A DNA stretch of 64,000 bases from the NCBI RefSeq assembly GCF_003202435.1, contig NZ_QJHK01000015.1, positions 1-64,000 of the forward strand. The letters are read 5' to 3'. This DNA comes from Flavobacterium cheongpyeongense (GTDB lineage Bacteria; Bacteroidota; Bacteroidia; Flavobacteriales; Flavobacteriaceae). Both the position numbers and the translations under genes were made by a program. Of this stretch, positions 18,492-27,631 are shown one piece after another; positions within the stretch are counted from its first letter, which is position 1, and each line of letters begins with the position of its first letter. The notes beneath the pieces are model-generated. The model ran no database searches. It saw only the letters and a program-made list of their open reading frames with translations, and was not told where the DNA came from.

Positions 18492-19004
18492 TTATTTTAT
18501 AATTTGATGGTTGCCGGTTTGAAGGTTTGCTGCGAATTTTTGCTGCTCTTTTTTCAAACACATTGCCGTATAATAATCTTTATTGTATTTTCCGGAGATG
18601 ACAAGCGCTCCCGCAACCAAAACAAGATTTTTGATAATGTATTGACCAGTCAGCGTAGGTTCGTAAGGAAAAATCTCAAAACAACTGGATTGCAGTATGA
18701 AAATAGGAGTTAGCGTTGCTGTCATGTGTAGTAAAAGCAGTAATATAGTTTTCGGAATCCATTTTCTGATAAGCAAACCTAATCCTATAAAGACTTCACA
18801 AACTCCGAGTATTGGAATGAAAAATTCGGGTTTAAACCAAAAAACGGTTTTCTCTACTAAATCACCAGCCGGGCTGATTCCGAATATCTTCAGGACTCCA
18901 AACCAAATGTAAATTATAGATAGTGCTATGCGCATTAAACTGACACCGTGTTTTCCTATTTTATCACTTAATAAGAAATAGAAAAAGTTAAAAGTAGTTT
19001 TCAT
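18492..19004 (-). CDS. DoxX-like integral membrane protein
   Basis: A 170-aa protein with about four hydrophobic segments. These include LMRIALSIIYIWFGVLKIFG, FIPILGVCEVFIGLGLLI and TILLLLLHMTATLTPIFIL, with a last one near IIKNLVLVAGALVIS. The first-helix W-F-G-x-L-K-I pattern and second-helix G-x-x-E-x-x-x-G pattern are typical of the DoxX/MauE-like superfamily, whose members are often linked to quinone or thiol redox at the inner membrane. The specific function is not known. It starts 8 bp after the outer-membrane protein gene, so the two are co-transcribed. Confidence 0.75.
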   Translation of the reverse strand: MKTTFNFFYFLLSDKIGKHGVSLMRIALSIIYIWFGVLKIFGISPAGDLVEKTVFWFKPEFFIPILGVCEVFIGLGLLIRKWIPKTILLLLLHMTATLTPIFILQSSCFEIFPYEPTLTGQYIIKNLVLVAGALVISGKYNKDYYTAMCLKKEQQKFAANLQTGNHQIIK

Positions 19005-19012
19005 ATCATGGT

Positions 19013-20218
19013 TTAATTAGGCGTAATTACTTTTATTTTTTTTCCTGAATGAAAGCGGTAAGAATATCCCAAATTAACTGAATAATCTGCAAAAGCTGCA
19101 TCCCCCTGAACATGAACATATTTGGAAGGATCAGTAATAACCGAATTTTGTAAATTTTGGCTAGCAATATCTGCAGCACTCTGAATACGGTTTTTTACAA
19201 TATTATAAGGAATAAACAAGCTAAAATTATGTTTGTTAATATGGTAAGAAAAACCGTATTCTATTGCTATGACATATCCGGGGCGACGATAAGCCACTTG
19301 TCCTCCAAAAGCATCATAAGCAGGAATACCTTCAATTCTGCCGGCAAGCGAAACATTAAAATTTTCTTTTTTGTCTACCCCTGCTGATACACCAGCCCTT
19401 GCGAAATATTGGTCAGGGCTGGCATAAATCTCATAACCCTCTAAACCTGCTTTTGGAGCCGATTTAAATGTACCATTTGATTCTTTAGGGCTAAATAAAT
19501 AATATCCGTTGGCAAATCCGTACAGGCGTCCTGTCAGTTGTCTGAATATTTGTGCTTCTGCTGAAACTCCAACTCCGCCATCACCGGGCTGAATTGCCTG
19601 GTCCATTACCACGCTTTTTGTTGTTCCATCAGCCTGGGGCGCATCATCCATCTTATCATGGCTTCCTGTATTTAATTTTAATCCCAATCCCAGCATTAAA
19701 TTACCTTTATGGGCTGTTTTTGGATCAAAAAACCAGTAGTTTACACTTAGCCTCGCATCTGCAAAACCTTGTGCAAATACGCTATATCGAAGGGTGTCTT
19801 TTACAGGGATTGTTTGCCTTAGGATCTGAGAGCGCTCATTATGTACATAAGGAAAAGTAGCATTTATCTGGATTCTGTTGGTCAATCCGTACGAAAAATT
19901 GAAATCTACCGCATGCGAATAAATATTTACGGCATTTCCTCTCTCTACACCGTTCTCGTCATGACCTCCGCCAGAAGTCTGACGTTCTAATTGTTCTTCT
20001 TTACCAACAAAGTGTCTCCAGGAATGAAAATAACGGTAATTCGTCCCTACCTGAAATTCACCTTTGTTCAGATTATAAGAACTGGCAGAATTCATATAAA
20101 GTCCTCCCATTTGACGAACAGCTACGCAACCCTGAGCAGTAAGTTTTTGTATATGAAAAGCGATTGAAATAAATGTTATAAAAATAAACGCAGTATATAA
20201 TGATGGTATTTTTTTCAT
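19013..20218 (-). CDS. Predicted outer-membrane beta-barrel protein, family uncertain
   Basis: A 401-aa product with an N-terminal signal peptide (ISIAFHIQKLTAQG). It has alternating amphipathic stretches and aromatic strand ends such as FQVGTNYRYFHSWRHF, ADARLSVNYWFF and FADYSVNLGYSYRFHSG. The pattern resembles the porin-like proteins grouped as phenol-degradation MetA/transporter barrels, but I cannot assign a family with confidence. It is the first gene of the DoxX-SusC-SusD run and would sit in the outer membrane. A dyad that could act as terminator or operator lies about 110 bp upstream. Confidence 0.7.
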   Translation of the reverse strand: MKKIPSLYTAFIFITFISIAFHIQKLTAQGCVAVRQMGGLYMNSASSYNLNKGEFQVGTNYRYFHSWRHFVGKEEQLERQTSGGGHDENGVERGNAVNIYSHAVDFNFSYGLTNRIQINATFPYVHNERSQILRQTIPVKDTLRYSVFAQGFADARLSVNYWFFDPKTAHKGNLMLGLGLKLNTGSHDKMDDAPQADGTTKSVVMDQAIQPGDGGVGVSAEAQIFRQLTGRLYGFANGYYLFSPKESNGTFKSAPKAGLEGYEIYASPDQYFARAGVSAGVDKKENFNVSLAGRIEGIPAYDAFGGQVAYRRPGYVIAIEYGFSYHINKHNFSLFIPYNIVKNRIQSAADIASQNLQNSVITDPSKYVHVQGDAAFADYSVNLGYSYRFHSGKKIKVITPN

Positions 20219-20330
20219 GATTTTGATTGTTTTAATCCTAAAAATGAAACTTTCCGGCTGGATTTGTTTTTCAGAAGATGATTCAATGATTGGAATAAAA
20301 ATAATGGCTAAATTTTAGAGAAAACAATTC

Positions 20331-20359
20331 CTGACAAGATCATTATTTGATCTTGTCAG
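20331..20359 (-). terminator. Perfect 12-bp dyad between two minus-strand genes
   Basis: CTGACAAGATCA (20331-20342) pairs with TGATCTTGTCAG (20348-20359) around a 5-nt loop. On the minus strand it follows the FG-GAP gene stop by about 110 bp and is followed by a weakly T-rich run, so it is a plausible terminator. It could also be an operator for the outer-membrane protein gene. Confidence 0.5.
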
Positions 20360-20402
20360 TATTGTTTTAATGTACATTTGCAATTGAAGAAAGTTTATAA
20401 GA

Positions 20403-20420
20403 GATTAGAAAACCGATATT
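20403..20420 (+). repeat. Solitary CRISPR-repeat-like sequence
   Basis: GATTAGAAAACCGATATT equals the last 19 bases of the array's repeat with a single base missing (the A after AAAAC). Similarity continues weakly to the left. It is 19 kb from the array, has no neighbouring repeat copy and lies between two genes. It may be coincidence, a stray integration or a relic. Confidence 0.4.
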
Positions 20421-20471
20421 TTACTCCAATTTAGACAACAACAATTTTCATAACAGGTTTATATTAAACTG

Positions 20472-23400
20472 TTAATTAATTCTGATGCTTTGCAAAAATG
20501 AATTGTTTTTAGTGACCAAAAGATAGTTTTTCTCTTTTACCTTAATTCTCTCCATGTTTTTAACATCTCCGGGAGTGAAAAATCCACTTTGTACAGCTGT
20601 AACAGGTATAAAAGCACCTTTACCGTTTCCTTTTAAAAACAATCCGTGTCCGGCATCATTTCTAGGAGTCTCTACCTCAGAATTGAACATATTGCCTGTA
20701 ATTAATGCATCAAGTTTGCCATCCTTATCATAATCATCGACCATTATTTGATTGATACAGCTAAGCTGCGCTTCAATAGGTAGTTGGTGAATGACAAATT
20801 TGCCTTTTTTGTTTTCTAAATAAATGCTGGCAAATGATTTGACCTTATAATGCAAGGCTTCTTCGAGAGATTTTTCTGTATATACATCAACCAGAGTAGC
20901 CTGTGAAAAACTTTCGTAGTCCTTGAATTTCTTTTTAATGTTCGGGATTTGCTGCGACGAACAGCCACGGCCACGCACAGGATACTGCTTACCATCATTA
21001 TAATAACTCAACACGATATCCTTGTGTTTGTCATTATCAAAATCTTTTACAAAAATATCAAAAGTTTCATCCGGGGTTGCCTGGTATTTATAATTTAAAC
21101 CGTTATTTCCAACAATGTAATCCATGTCACCATCCTTGTCAAAATCACCCTGCTGAATGCTCCACCACCAGCCGGTAGTGTCATCATTGAGCCCCATTTT
21201 TTTTGTTACTTCTTTAAAACCTGATTTGGTATTTTGAAAAATGCGTATTGGCATCCATTCACCAACGACAATAATATCGTCTAATGTATCATTATTAAAA
21301 TCGGTAACTACAGCACTTGTTGCCATGCCTAAATTAACGAACTCTTTGGGTGCGTTTTTAGAAACTTCAAATTTAGGCTGCGTTGGAGTGCCTGTGTTGT
21401 GTAACAAATAAGTTGTGGTTGGTGAAGGATATTGGCCCGGAACCTGTCTTCCTAATACCAAAAGATCTTGTTTTCCATCTTTATCGTAGTCAATAGCATA
21501 CACTCTTGAACCACTGATCAGCATGGTTGGCAGTACTCCTTTTGGAGCTTTGGTAAAATCTCCTTTTCCGTTATTGAGGTATAATCGATCTTGTAATTTT
21601 GAATCGTTTATCAAAAATTCATAACCGCCGCTTACTACATATAAGTCATTATCGCCGTCATTATCTGCATCAAAAATCAATGCACCTGTATCTTCACTGA
21701 ATTTATCTTCTTCAAGTGCCTGAATTTTCTTTTCTGCAAAACCTTTTGAAGTTTGTAAAAATATTTTTCCGGGATAAGTAGCAGAACCTCCAATGAAATA
21801 ATCATCAAGGCCATCTTTATTTAAATCACCTACAGTAATAGTTGGTCCAAAAGTAGACATTTTATGAGGCAGCAAGACCTGATCTTTAAAATCATCGTAT
21901 TTGTTTTCTTCATGTTTAAAAACAGGAAATACTCCATTTTCATTTGTAAATAATGGCGTTTTGGTCATTGTTTTTGCTGCTGTTTCCTCTTTAGCATCCA
22001 GTTCTTTAAAAACAAGTGTCTGGTTTACTTTTACATTATATAGTTTCTGTATTTTGCCGTTAGTCCAGACTACCTTTACTTCGGCGATAAGTTTGTCTCT
22101 TGCAAGCCCAAAATGCAATTCTGGTGCCACAGCTGACTGAAATCCCCTTGTTAAAGTCAGCTCTTGCATTTGAGTTCCTTTTTTTGTTTTTATATAAACA
22201 CGATTCCCTAATCCAAAAGTGTTTTTTGAATTTCCTTTAAATTTTACTTTGATGTAATTATTGATTTTAGAACTTGAATTTTCAAAAACAGAGGCATAAT
22301 CATCGATATTGTTTATCACCAGGTCTAAATCGCCATCGTTATCTAAATCGCTATAGGCAACACCATTTGAGAATCCTTTATATTCAATTCCCCATTTTTT
22401 GTTCACCTGCTCAAAATTTAGGTTTCCTTTATTTTGAAACATAAAGTTATCAATTTTCTCAGAGGGGATTTCCTGGGATATTTTTAGTAAATCTTTGGGT
22501 TCTAAATTTTGTCTTTCTACTTTATGAAAGAAATCATTATTGTTGATTTCTCTTCGGGTTCCGTTGCTTACAAACAAATCTTTATTTCCGTCATTATCAA
22601 AATCAGCAAATAAAGGCCCCCAGCTCCAGTCAGTTGATGAAGTTCCTGTAATACGGGATATGTTTCCAAAATGGGGTATTCCGTTTTCATTAACTCCTGT
22701 ATTTAGCTGCATGCAATTGTGCATATATTGGTAATTAAATCCCGCATCCACAACATCCCAAAAAAGTTGTGGATTCATACTTGACATATTTGCTTTTTTA
22801 CGACGGTTGTCTTTGGCATCCATATCAACCTGAAAAAAATCTAAGTTACCATCATTGTTAAAATCAGAAATATCAGCTCCCATTCCGTAGAAAGAGTTAT
22901 GCGCTGTAGCCTGCTTTACAACTTCTTTAAAAGTGCCATCCTGATTATTGATGTACATGAAATCTGGTGAGTTGAAATCATTTGAAACATATATGTCAGG
23001 CCAGCTGTCATTGTTAAGATCCCCAATTGTGGCGCTTAATGACAAACCATAAGCTTTTACGCCCGCTTCTTCAGTAACATTAGTAAATTTATTGCCATCG
23101 TTTCGATACAAATGCCCCGATTCTTCGTCTTTGACATGGTTCATCATTTGTACATAAGCGAAGGTTGGTGAGCTGAATTTTGTAGGGGGATAATTTGCTA
23201 CGAATAAATCCAGATCGCCATCTTTATCATAATCAAAAAAGGTACCCTGAACACTATTTCCAATATCATCAATACCATATTCTTTTGCTTTTTCAGTAAA
23301 AGTGCTATTACCATTATTGATATACAATTCATTGTTTTTGGGGCCAAATTTTCCTCCTACACTACAATAAATATCAAGAAAGCCATCCCCATTTACATCT

Positions 23401-23756
23401 GCCATAGTGACTCCGGTGTACCAACGGTTATCACCTTCAATACCAGCCTTTTTGGTAATATCTTCAAATTTTAGTTTTCCCTTATTTAAATACAACTTAT
23501 TGGAGACCTGATTTCCTGTAAAAAAGATATCTGGCAGTCCATCATTATTAATGTCACCTGTAGCAACGCCTCCGCCCATATATATATAAGAGTAAGTGAA
23601 GTAATTAAGAGAATCATTTTCGGTAAGATTATTGCTAAAATCAACACCCGTATCAGTATGTTTTAAGGCCGAAAATAGAACTCCATCACCATCTTCTTTT
23701 TTAGAACAACTGCTTAATGCCAGAATACAAATTGCAATTAGTATATATTTTTTCAT
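20472..23756 (-). CDS. FG-GAP/VCBS repeat lipoprotein with ASPIC/UnbV domain
   Basis: A 1094-aa surface lipoprotein (lipobox LALSSCSKKEDG). Two blades of calcium-binding FG-GAP/VCBS repeats with D-x-N-x-D-G-x-x-D loops (for example GDINNDGLPDIFF, ADVNGDGFLDIYC, DYDKDGDLDLFVA) flank an ASPIC/UnbV domain at about residues 525-590 (MQELTLTRGFQSAVAPELHF). Integrin-like propellers of this type bind ligands or partners. The architecture is common in Bacteroidota beside SusC/SusD pairs but its biochemical role is unknown. It starts 21 bp after the haloperoxidase-like gene, so the two form an operon. Confidence 0.9.
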   Translation of the reverse strand: MKKYILIAICILALSSCSKKEDGDGVLFSALKHTDTGVDFSNNLTENDSLNYFTYSYIYMGGGVATGDINNDGLPDIFFTGNQVSNKLYLNKGKLKFEDITKKAGIEGDNRWYTGVTMADVNGDGFLDIYCSVGGKFGPKNNELYINNGNSTFTEKAKEYGIDDIGNSVQGTFFDYDKDGDLDLFVANYPPTKFSSPTFAYVQMMNHVKDEESGHLYRNDGNKFTNVTEEAGVKAYGLSLSATIGDLNNDSWPDIYVSNDFNSPDFMYINNQDGTFKEVVKQATAHNSFYGMGADISDFNNDGNLDFFQVDMDAKDNRRKKANMSSMNPQLFWDVVDAGFNYQYMHNCMQLNTGVNENGIPHFGNISRITGTSSTDWSWGPLFADFDNDGNKDLFVSNGTRREINNNDFFHKVERQNLEPKDLLKISQEIPSEKIDNFMFQNKGNLNFEQVNKKWGIEYKGFSNGVAYSDLDNDGDLDLVINNIDDYASVFENSSSKINNYIKVKFKGNSKNTFGLGNRVYIKTKKGTQMQELTLTRGFQSAVAPELHFGLARDKLIAEVKVVWTNGKIQKLYNVKVNQTLVFKELDAKEETAAKTMTKTPLFTNENGVFPVFKHEENKYDDFKDQVLLPHKMSTFGPTITVGDLNKDGLDDYFIGGSATYPGKIFLQTSKGFAEKKIQALEEDKFSEDTGALIFDADNDGDNDLYVVSGGYEFLINDSKLQDRLYLNNGKGDFTKAPKGVLPTMLISGSRVYAIDYDKDGKQDLLVLGRQVPGQYPSPTTTYLLHNTGTPTQPKFEVSKNAPKEFVNLGMATSAVVTDFNNDTLDDIIVVGEWMPIRIFQNTKSGFKEVTKKMGLNDDTTGWWWSIQQGDFDKDGDMDYIVGNNGLNYKYQATPDETFDIFVKDFDNDKHKDIVLSYYNDGKQYPVRGRGCSSQQIPNIKKKFKDYESFSQATLVDVYTEKSLEEALHYKVKSFASIYLENKKGKFVIHQLPIEAQLSCINQIMVDDYDKDGKLDALITGNMFNSEVETPRNDAGHGLFLKGNGKGAFIPVTAVQSGFFTPGDVKNMERIKVKEKNYLLVTKNNSFLQSIRIN

Positions 23757-23777
23757 TTTTTAAATTTTAGAACCTAT

Positions 23778-25253
23778 TTATTTATAATTTGCATTTCCTA
23801 TATGGATATTGTAAAACTTCCAAACTTCATGAGCTACGTTTCTTCCCAGTTTAAGCCCTTCTATATTGTCTGATTGAATATGATATCCTCCCATTACTCT
23901 TGAAATTCCGGCCATATTAGCCGTTTCTGTAAACGTTGGGAATCTCAAAATAACAGGTTTTCCTATATTATCTGGTTCTGTCAGTGCACCCGGAGAACTC
24001 CAGGTTGCTGATTCTCCAAAAGTATCACTTCCTGTCCATAATTTTAAAGCTTCGCCACAACCGCCACTAATGGTACTGTGTCCGGAAACATAACCAGGAA
24101 ACGCAGGGCATAAAAATATATCTGGTGAATAAGGTCTCCAGTCTTGTCCTTTCATTTCTATATTTCCAAAACCAGGTCCGCCCCAGGCTTTAATATTTTG
24201 ATCTTTGTAGTAGTAGTGAACTAAGGCATAAGGACGTGCAAAATCATAAAACATTTTGGCATCCCAACAGGCTATAAAACAATCCATAGCAGTTACCTGA
24301 TTATAAAAGAACATTTTTACATCCTGATCTAAAGTGTGGTTATCACGTCTGGATACATCCTGGGCAAATTTTAGCCAATGCCCGGCCTGCTGAACTGATT
24401 TTGGACCATCACGCATAAACTCTACCAATGCTTTTTGTTCGTTGGTTAGGTTATATTGTAAATCAATTAGTTCTTTGACTTCATCTTTAAGTTGTTGTGA
24501 ATCTAATGAAGGAGGTGGCACAGGACGAAACTGGTCTCCTGATTGTAAACCTAGAGGTTTTACTTTGTTCCAAAATGGAGTAGAACAGGCAGGGGCAAAT
24601 TTACCGCCTTTTCCATCAGAAAAATATTTTGGCTGCCAATGAATTACATCAATCATTTCGTCCGGAGAATTGACCGGATTATAATTTACATAGTTAAAAT
24701 AAGGTGTCCCGTTTGAGCCTTCTTCTTCTCCATACTGATTTGCTCCATCGTGTTTTCTCGCTTCAATTACAGCTTTTGCAGCTAAATTTCCTATTCCTGC
24801 TGGTGTTTTGGGATCTAATGATTTATCGTTAGGATCCAAACCTAATTCAATCATATAAGCTACAAATTTTTCTTTGTCTGAAAAATAATATTCACATAAT
24901 GCATTATAGGCAGCGTAACTAATAGCAATCTCTTTGTTTTTAAGTGTCTGTTCTTTAATAGGTCTTCTTTCTGTATTTTTTAAATATACAGGAATTGCTT
25001 TTTGGTCATAACGACTCCAGGCATCAAAAACAGCAACAAAGGTCAGTCCTAAAAAACGGGAAGTCACTGTTGGTCTTGGCTTGAATATTTCAGTATCATT
25101 TGCAGTAGCAAGAAGTGATACTTGTGACCACTTATAAACAATATTATTGATTCCTACTGGCTCATTTGTAGTCTTATATTGGGTTTGTGAATATAGATTC
25201 ATATTTAAAATACTTAAAAAAAGTACTTTAAACAGTGCTAAATAAACTTTCAT
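23778..25253 (-). CDS. Vanadium-dependent haloperoxidase / PAP2 superfamily protein, secreted
   Basis: The product belongs to the fold shared by vanadium haloperoxidases and PAP2 acid phosphatases. I place the start at the ATG at 25253, which gives a clean signal peptide (MKVYLALFKVLFLSILNMNL, cut after YSQ); the frame extends to 25298. The oxyanion site is visible as FPGYVSGHSTISGGCGEAL (S-G-H-S) and a late His in LGRNVAHEVWKF. Earlier conserved features are KFAQDVSRRDNHTLDQDVKM and CWDAKMFYDFARP. Whether it oxidises halides or hydrolyses phosphate esters cannot be decided from sequence. It heads an operon with the FG-GAP lipoprotein. Confidence 0.88.
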   Translation of the reverse strand: MKVYLALFKVLFLSILNMNLYSQTQYKTTNEPVGINNIVYKWSQVSLLATANDTEIFKPRPTVTSRFLGLTFVAVFDAWSRYDQKAIPVYLKNTERRPIKEQTLKNKEIAISYAAYNALCEYYFSDKEKFVAYMIELGLDPNDKSLDPKTPAGIGNLAAKAVIEARKHDGANQYGEEEGSNGTPYFNYVNYNPVNSPDEMIDVIHWQPKYFSDGKGGKFAPACSTPFWNKVKPLGLQSGDQFRPVPPPSLDSQQLKDEVKELIDLQYNLTNEQKALVEFMRDGPKSVQQAGHWLKFAQDVSRRDNHTLDQDVKMFFYNQVTAMDCFIACWDAKMFYDFARPYALVHYYYKDQNIKAWGGPGFGNIEMKGQDWRPYSPDIFLCPAFPGYVSGHSTISGGCGEALKLWTGSDTFGESATWSSPGALTEPDNIGKPVILRFPTFTETANMAGISRVMGGYHIQSDNIEGLKLGRNVAHEVWKFYNIHIGNANYK

Positions 25254-25408
25254 ATTTATATTGTTACATGGTTTTTTTATAGCTGATAGTTTTTTCAATT
25301 AGAATAATTGAAAGAAAGTGTTAATTTTTTCTTTGACAGTTTTGTCATTAGTGGATGACCAGTGTCATAAAAAACCCGAAGTACGATTTTTTTAAGAAAA
25401 AGTTAATG

Positions 25409-25957
25409 CTATACCATGTCTGGAGGAGGATAGTTGGTATTGAAATGTCCTGAAAGTAAATCGCTTTTAGGTACACACGCAATTGAAGTAACGCAATCTG
25501 CTATTTTTGAGTTAAGTATTACCTCAATAGTTGGATTGTCAATATAATCTTTAATAAAGGATTTTAATGTTTTTTTAGTTGGATTTTCTTTATTTGTACT
25601 TTCACCAAATAAATTACTATCAACCAGTCTTTTCAAGCCAGTATCTAAGTTTTCTTTGTGCGAGTTTTTAATACAATATAATTTTAAAACATTATTTTGT
25701 ATTCTGTTTTTAAAAACATGATATACAATATGGTTGATGATAACATCTTCATTTACTTCTTCAAATCCAGAATCAACAATATAGGCATAAGGGTTTATTT
25801 TTATTTCAAAAATTTCAAACTTAGAATCAGTAGTATTTTCTATTGCATTTACCCAGGATTGCTCTTTCTGATCATTAACCACAAGATATATTCCTAAAAC
25901 ATTGTAAAAGAATGTTAGGATTAAAACAAGGGTGGCTATTTTTTTTAAGTGCTTCAA
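25409..25957 (-). CDS. Hypothetical membrane-anchored or secreted protein
   Basis: A 182-aa product I do not recognise. One N-terminal hydrophobic segment (KIATLVLILTFFYNVLGIYL, about residues 6-25) could be a signal anchor. The rest is hydrophilic, with IVYHVFKNRIQNNVLKLYCI, two cysteines in IADCVTSIACVPKSD and a proline-rich tail NYPPPDMV. It lies about 155 bp upstream of the haloperoxidase-like gene in the same direction, and a strong terminator separates it from the susD gene that follows on the plus side, so it may start this transcription unit. Confidence 0.75.
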   Translation of the reverse strand: MKHLKKIATLVLILTFFYNVLGIYLVVNDQKEQSWVNAIENTTDSKFEIFEIKINPYAYIVDSGFEEVNEDVIINHIVYHVFKNRIQNNVLKLYCIKNSHKENLDTGLKRLVDSNLFGESTNKENPTKKTLKSFIKDYIDNPTIEVILNSKIADCVTSIACVPKSDLLSGHFNTNYPPPDMV

Positions 25958-26076
25958 AGGTATTATCGAAATAAATGGCTACTTACCAAGTGTTGTTATT
26001 AAACAGAATTGCTGTTTTCTTAAATGGGTATGTCAAAAAAGTGACTTGATAAGCAAGTAAGTTGGAAAAAAGGTAA

Positions 26077-26100
26077 AACAGCACACAAAAGTGTGCTGTT
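26077..26100 (-). terminator. Intrinsic terminator of the xylan SusC/SusD operon
   Basis: AACAGCACAC pairs perfectly with GTGTGCTGTT around an AAAA loop and is followed on the minus strand by a T-rich run. It sits about 50 bp past the susD stop. Confidence 0.85.
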
Positions 26101-26148
26101 ACCCCCAAAAAAACTAACTTACTAACCAAACATTATTTTTTATGTTTT

Positions 26149-27618
26149 TTAATAATTTGGATTTTGTTGCCCAACGATATTAGAATTCGATGAAGCTTCT
26201 CTGTCCGGTATTGGCCATAATTCATTTTTACCGGCTGTAAAACCTGTTCCGGCTAATTCTGTTGAGGCAATTCCCCAACGTATAATATCATCAAAACGAA
26301 CTTGTTCTCCTGCTAATTCTACTTTACGTTCGTGTACAATAGCATTAAATACGGCCGTTTTATTAGCTGCAATTGTAGTTGTTAAACCAGCTCTTGATCT
26401 GACTTCTGTTATAAGGGCAATTGCAGCTGGGAAATCTGGTGCACTTTTTAATGCTAAGCACTCTGCTTTCATCAATAGAACATCAGCATAGCGCATCACT
26501 TTAAAATTGATTCCCGAATCCGTATTTTCCTGATCGCGGTGGTAATAATTTTGGTATTTTTTCCAGCCAGCAGCCCGGTTATTACTAAATGCAGCCGGCA
26601 TCGTTTTTGTCCCATTACTGTAACTGTCTCCGGGACTGTAAAAACTACCTGCATAACGCTTATCACCAGCTTCAAAAGAATTTAGTAATTGAGTCGAAGG
26701 ATAAACATTAAACCAATCCAGAACACCATATTCCTGCCCTCTAAAGGTATGTTCTGCCAGACCTTCTCCAGAAGTTGCAGCTCCCCATCTGGACGCATCT
26801 GTTGTATAAGCCGCAGTAAACTCAATTTCAAAAATAGATTCTACACCATGCTCATTCTCTTCAGTAAAATTATCAAAGTAATTAGGCTCTAAAGTAAATC
26901 CGGTAACATTGTTAAATGCTACTAATGCTTCATCGTATTTTTTTTCATACAACAACACTTTTCCTAAATATGCAAAAGCAGCTTCTTTTGTCGCTCTTCC
27001 TTTATCTTCAGTGGATTTTCCCAAAAGATTTTTTGAAGCGAAATCCAAATCTTCTTCGATTAATTTATAAACATCTGCTTTAGGACTTCTTCCTTTACCA
27101 ACAGATTCTGTTTTGTCATATAGCGGAATATCTCCAAAACGACATACTAAAAGAAAATAATAATATGCTCTCAGGAATCGGGCTTCTGCAATGAATTTAT
27201 TCTTTCTTACCTGACTTAGTTGGGATTCAAGAATTGCATTAATTTTATCTTGATTTTGAATTATAAAATTGGCTTTTGCAATACCGGAATAGCAGGAACC
27301 CCAATAAGTTTCTATAATATCACTACTGGAATCAAAAGTAAAATTGAGGAATAAACGTTTGTTTTGTTCTAACTGGCTATTTCCTTCATTGTCCTGCGCC
27401 ATATTATCCAGCGAAAAGAAGCTATGTCTTACATAAAGCCCTTGTGTTTGCAGATTACTGTACGCTGCATTAACTGCTGATTGTATTTGAAGTTCATTTG
27501 TAAAGTAAGTATCAGGAGCCAACTCATTTGGATTTGTCAAATCTAGATCTCTTGTGTCGCATGAATTTATCGAAATAATTCCGGCTATCACTATTGATAT
27601 ATATAATATTTTTTTCAT
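26149..27618 (-). CDS. SusD/RagB-family lipoprotein, probable xylan-oligosaccharide binding
   Basis: The 489-aa SusD homologue has a lipobox (IISINSCDTRDLDLTNPNE). It shows the usual IAEARFLRAYYYFLLVCRFGD, VMRYADVLLMKAECLAL and ERKVELAGEQVRFDDIIRWG blocks. The following residues WPIPDREASSN match the C-terminal signature seen in many SusD proteins. It lies 13 bp after its SusC partner and is bounded by a terminator. Closeness to the hybrid two-component regulator and the GPH-type symporter makes this the more likely xylan uptake pair of the two in the window; this is inference from context. Confidence 0.95.
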   Translation of the reverse strand: MKKILYISIVIAGIISINSCDTRDLDLTNPNELAPDTYFTNELQIQSAVNAAYSNLQTQGLYVRHSFFSLDNMAQDNEGNSQLEQNKRLFLNFTFDSSSDIIETYWGSCYSGIAKANFIIQNQDKINAILESQLSQVRKNKFIAEARFLRAYYYFLLVCRFGDIPLYDKTESVGKGRSPKADVYKLIEEDLDFASKNLLGKSTEDKGRATKEAAFAYLGKVLLYEKKYDEALVAFNNVTGFTLEPNYFDNFTEENEHGVESIFEIEFTAAYTTDASRWGAATSGEGLAEHTFRGQEYGVLDWFNVYPSTQLLNSFEAGDKRYAGSFYSPGDSYSNGTKTMPAAFSNNRAAGWKKYQNYYHRDQENTDSGINFKVMRYADVLLMKAECLALKSAPDFPAAIALITEVRSRAGLTTTIAANKTAVFNAIVHERKVELAGEQVRFDDIIRWGIASTELAGTGFTAGKNELWPIPDREASSNSNIVGQQNPNY

Positions 27619-27631
27619 GTTTTATATTAAA

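Noticed and set aside
20375..20425. A second tracrRNA on the minus strand at the repeat-like sequence
   Set aside because: The part that must pair with the 5' end of the repeat (CAAACCACAAC) is absent; only the other half matches.
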